A stretch of DNA of 64,000 bases from Cephalotus follicularis (Eukaryota; Streptophyta; Magnoliopsida; Oxalidales; Cephalotaceae). Each line of letters begins with the position of its first letter. Positions within the stretch are counted from its first letter, which is position 1. This document shows, piece by piece, positions 62,845-64,000 of this stretch. The position numbers were made by a program, and so were the translations under genes. The notes below the pieces were generated by a model. That model did no database searches. It saw only the letters and a program-made list of their open reading frames with translations, and was not told where the DNA came from. The DNA is taken from the NCBI GenBank assembly GCA_001972305.1, contig BDDD01001467.1, forward strand, positions 358,371 through 422,370, in the 5' to 3' direction.

Positions 62845-64000
62845 TGCACGAAACCCCTAACTATCGACTCTAATCTCGTGAGGAGGCTGTCTAACTGTGC
62901 CTCCTTAGCCACTGTTCCACGAATATAAAACATTATCCCATTGCTTCACAATAACAGCTTAACAAAAACTTGCATCATTTATTACGACATAGATCTTCTC
63001 CCGGCATGTCGCTAGTTATTCCGCAGCATCAATCTAAAATTGTAGAGGGTTAGCCTTTGTCCTCACTCGGCTAAGTAGAGAAGTTTATATAAACAGTTTG
63101 GGGTCAATAACAATGAATGTCATGAGTGTATGCACAGTGATACAATACAGTATAGATAACAGTATATATGTATAGATATTTATACGTATATTCACAGTAC
63201 AGGTGTAGCCTGGCCAGGGCAACATCAATACACATTTTCGTACAAAGTAATGATTTATTTAAAATCATGCAAATATTTCTAAAACACTTTTAGAAATCAA
63301 CCAAATTTCAATAATCAGTTCAAGTAACAGTTCAAGATGCAATGCAAACATATACTCAAATGTATCTAGGCTCAATTCGGGGTTATCGTACGTCATTTAA
63401 GCAAAGATACTAAAAAATGTGTGTTAAAGCATCGACGTTTATCCTCAAGGCGTCGACGCTTATGTCCTCTAAGCGTCGACGCTCAACACTCAGCGTCGAC
63501 GCTTTCCAGGAGTCTTTACGCATCGATGTTCAACTCGTACGCGTCGACGCTCATGGTATGGAACCCTGGCATCGTCGCTTTACTTCAGGCGTCGATGCTT
63601 TAAGGTAGGAACCCTAAGCATCGACGTGAAACACATCCATACCGACACGAAAGAACCATGGCATCAAAACTTTACCATAGCGTCGATGTCTAACACACAT
63701 TCAGCAATAATTCCATGTTTTACAATTCAAAGCGTCGACGCTTACTTCGTGAGCGTTGATGGTTTCAAGCCCAGAACTTCGTCTCTTTCGTTCAACATGA
63801 ACCAGTAAGATTCAACATCAACAAACATGCAATCCAGTTTGATATGTATCCAAGAAACAACATGCATCAACAGTTTACATATCAAGTATGTCATAACATC
63901 AAACTAGGAATCCAATCAACTCAAGACAAGCATGGAAATCATGCATTCCACTTATGAACAAAGCATTATCCTTGATCTCAAAGTAGTATATATATAATCC
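62845..64000 (-). mobile_element. Partial LTR at the right edge, TK3-related (L8)
   Basis: Plus strand starts TGCACGAAACCCC at 62845, flanked by TTACT. GCATCAATCTAAAATTG then GGGTTAGCCTTTGTCCTCACTCGGCTAAG (about 63025-63075, of which only the ends are quoted) matches TK3 LTRs at the acceptor region. A TCGA array follows at 63428-63770. The LTR leaves the window before array 1, so strand and class are inferred from this order. There is no gene. Confidence 0.65.
63428..63770. promoter_or_regulatory. L8 TCGA array, AGCGTCGACGCT type
   Basis: About 14 units. Two perfect 12-bp palindromes AGCGTCGACGCT lie at 63472-63483 and 63492-63503; others are GGCGTCGACGCTT, GCATCGATGTT, GCGTCGACGCTCATGG, GGCGTCGATGCTTT, AGCGTCGATGTC and AGCGTCGACGCTT. 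Confidence 0.87.

Overview
The window is plant nuclear DNA, most likely from an angiosperm with a large, repeat-rich genome. It is AT-rich. Every recognisable coding stretch belongs to an LTR retrotransposon, all primer sites match initiator tRNA-Met, and the families (Sirevirus-type Ty1/copia, Tekay/Del-type chromovirus and Athila/Tat-type Ty3/gypsy) are typical of plants. I found no host gene, rRNA or tRNA gene, or CRISPR array. The species cannot be named from the sequence.

Layout. The oldest layer is an Athila/Tat-like element on the minus strand, now cut into four pieces: gag zinc-finger region 62721-62840, gag 25555-26475, protease 10421-10566, reverse transcriptase 1891-2113. Other elements sit between the pieces, and most can be peeled off by target-site duplications (TSDs). 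The left branch holds a Tekay element with an extra integrase fragment (TK1, 2114-10420) and SIRE-A (10567-25549, TSD GCTGC). Inside the SIRE-A gag gene is a solo gypsy LTR (S2, 11950-20707, TSD A/GATGC), and inside that LTR is SIRE-B (14191-20248, TSD ACATG). The right branch is solo LTR S1 (26481-62715, TSD GTGTT). It holds TK3 (28630-62113, flanked by GTTA), whose left LTR holds TK2 (28820-38526, TSD GTCAT) and whose right LTR holds TK4 (44959-59654, TSD TTATT). TK4 is a rearranged tandem containing a piece of a fifth Tekay element (TK5). Partial LTRs run off both window ends (1-1890 and 62845-64000).

State of the genes. None of the elements looks able to move by itself. All gag and pol genes carry stops, frameshifts or large deletions. 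Both Sireviruses have lost most or all of pol but keep a long extra ORF of the putative plant transposon protein type. The best preserved enzyme is the RT-RNase H of TK4 (48827-50224).

The most unusual feature is regulatory. LTRs of both copia and gypsy elements carry arrays of short palindromes centred on TCGA. The arms differ between families (CAG-TCGA-CTG, AGACG-TCGA-CGTCT, AGCG-TCGA-CGCT) and spacing is irregular. In the Sireviruses the array lies just upstream of the TATA box. In several gypsy LTRs there are two arrays, flanking the probable promoter and a conserved splice-donor-like box. Small clusters also sit upstream of the Sirevirus extra ORFs. This shared architecture in unrelated superfamilies is the best candidate here for an undescribed system.
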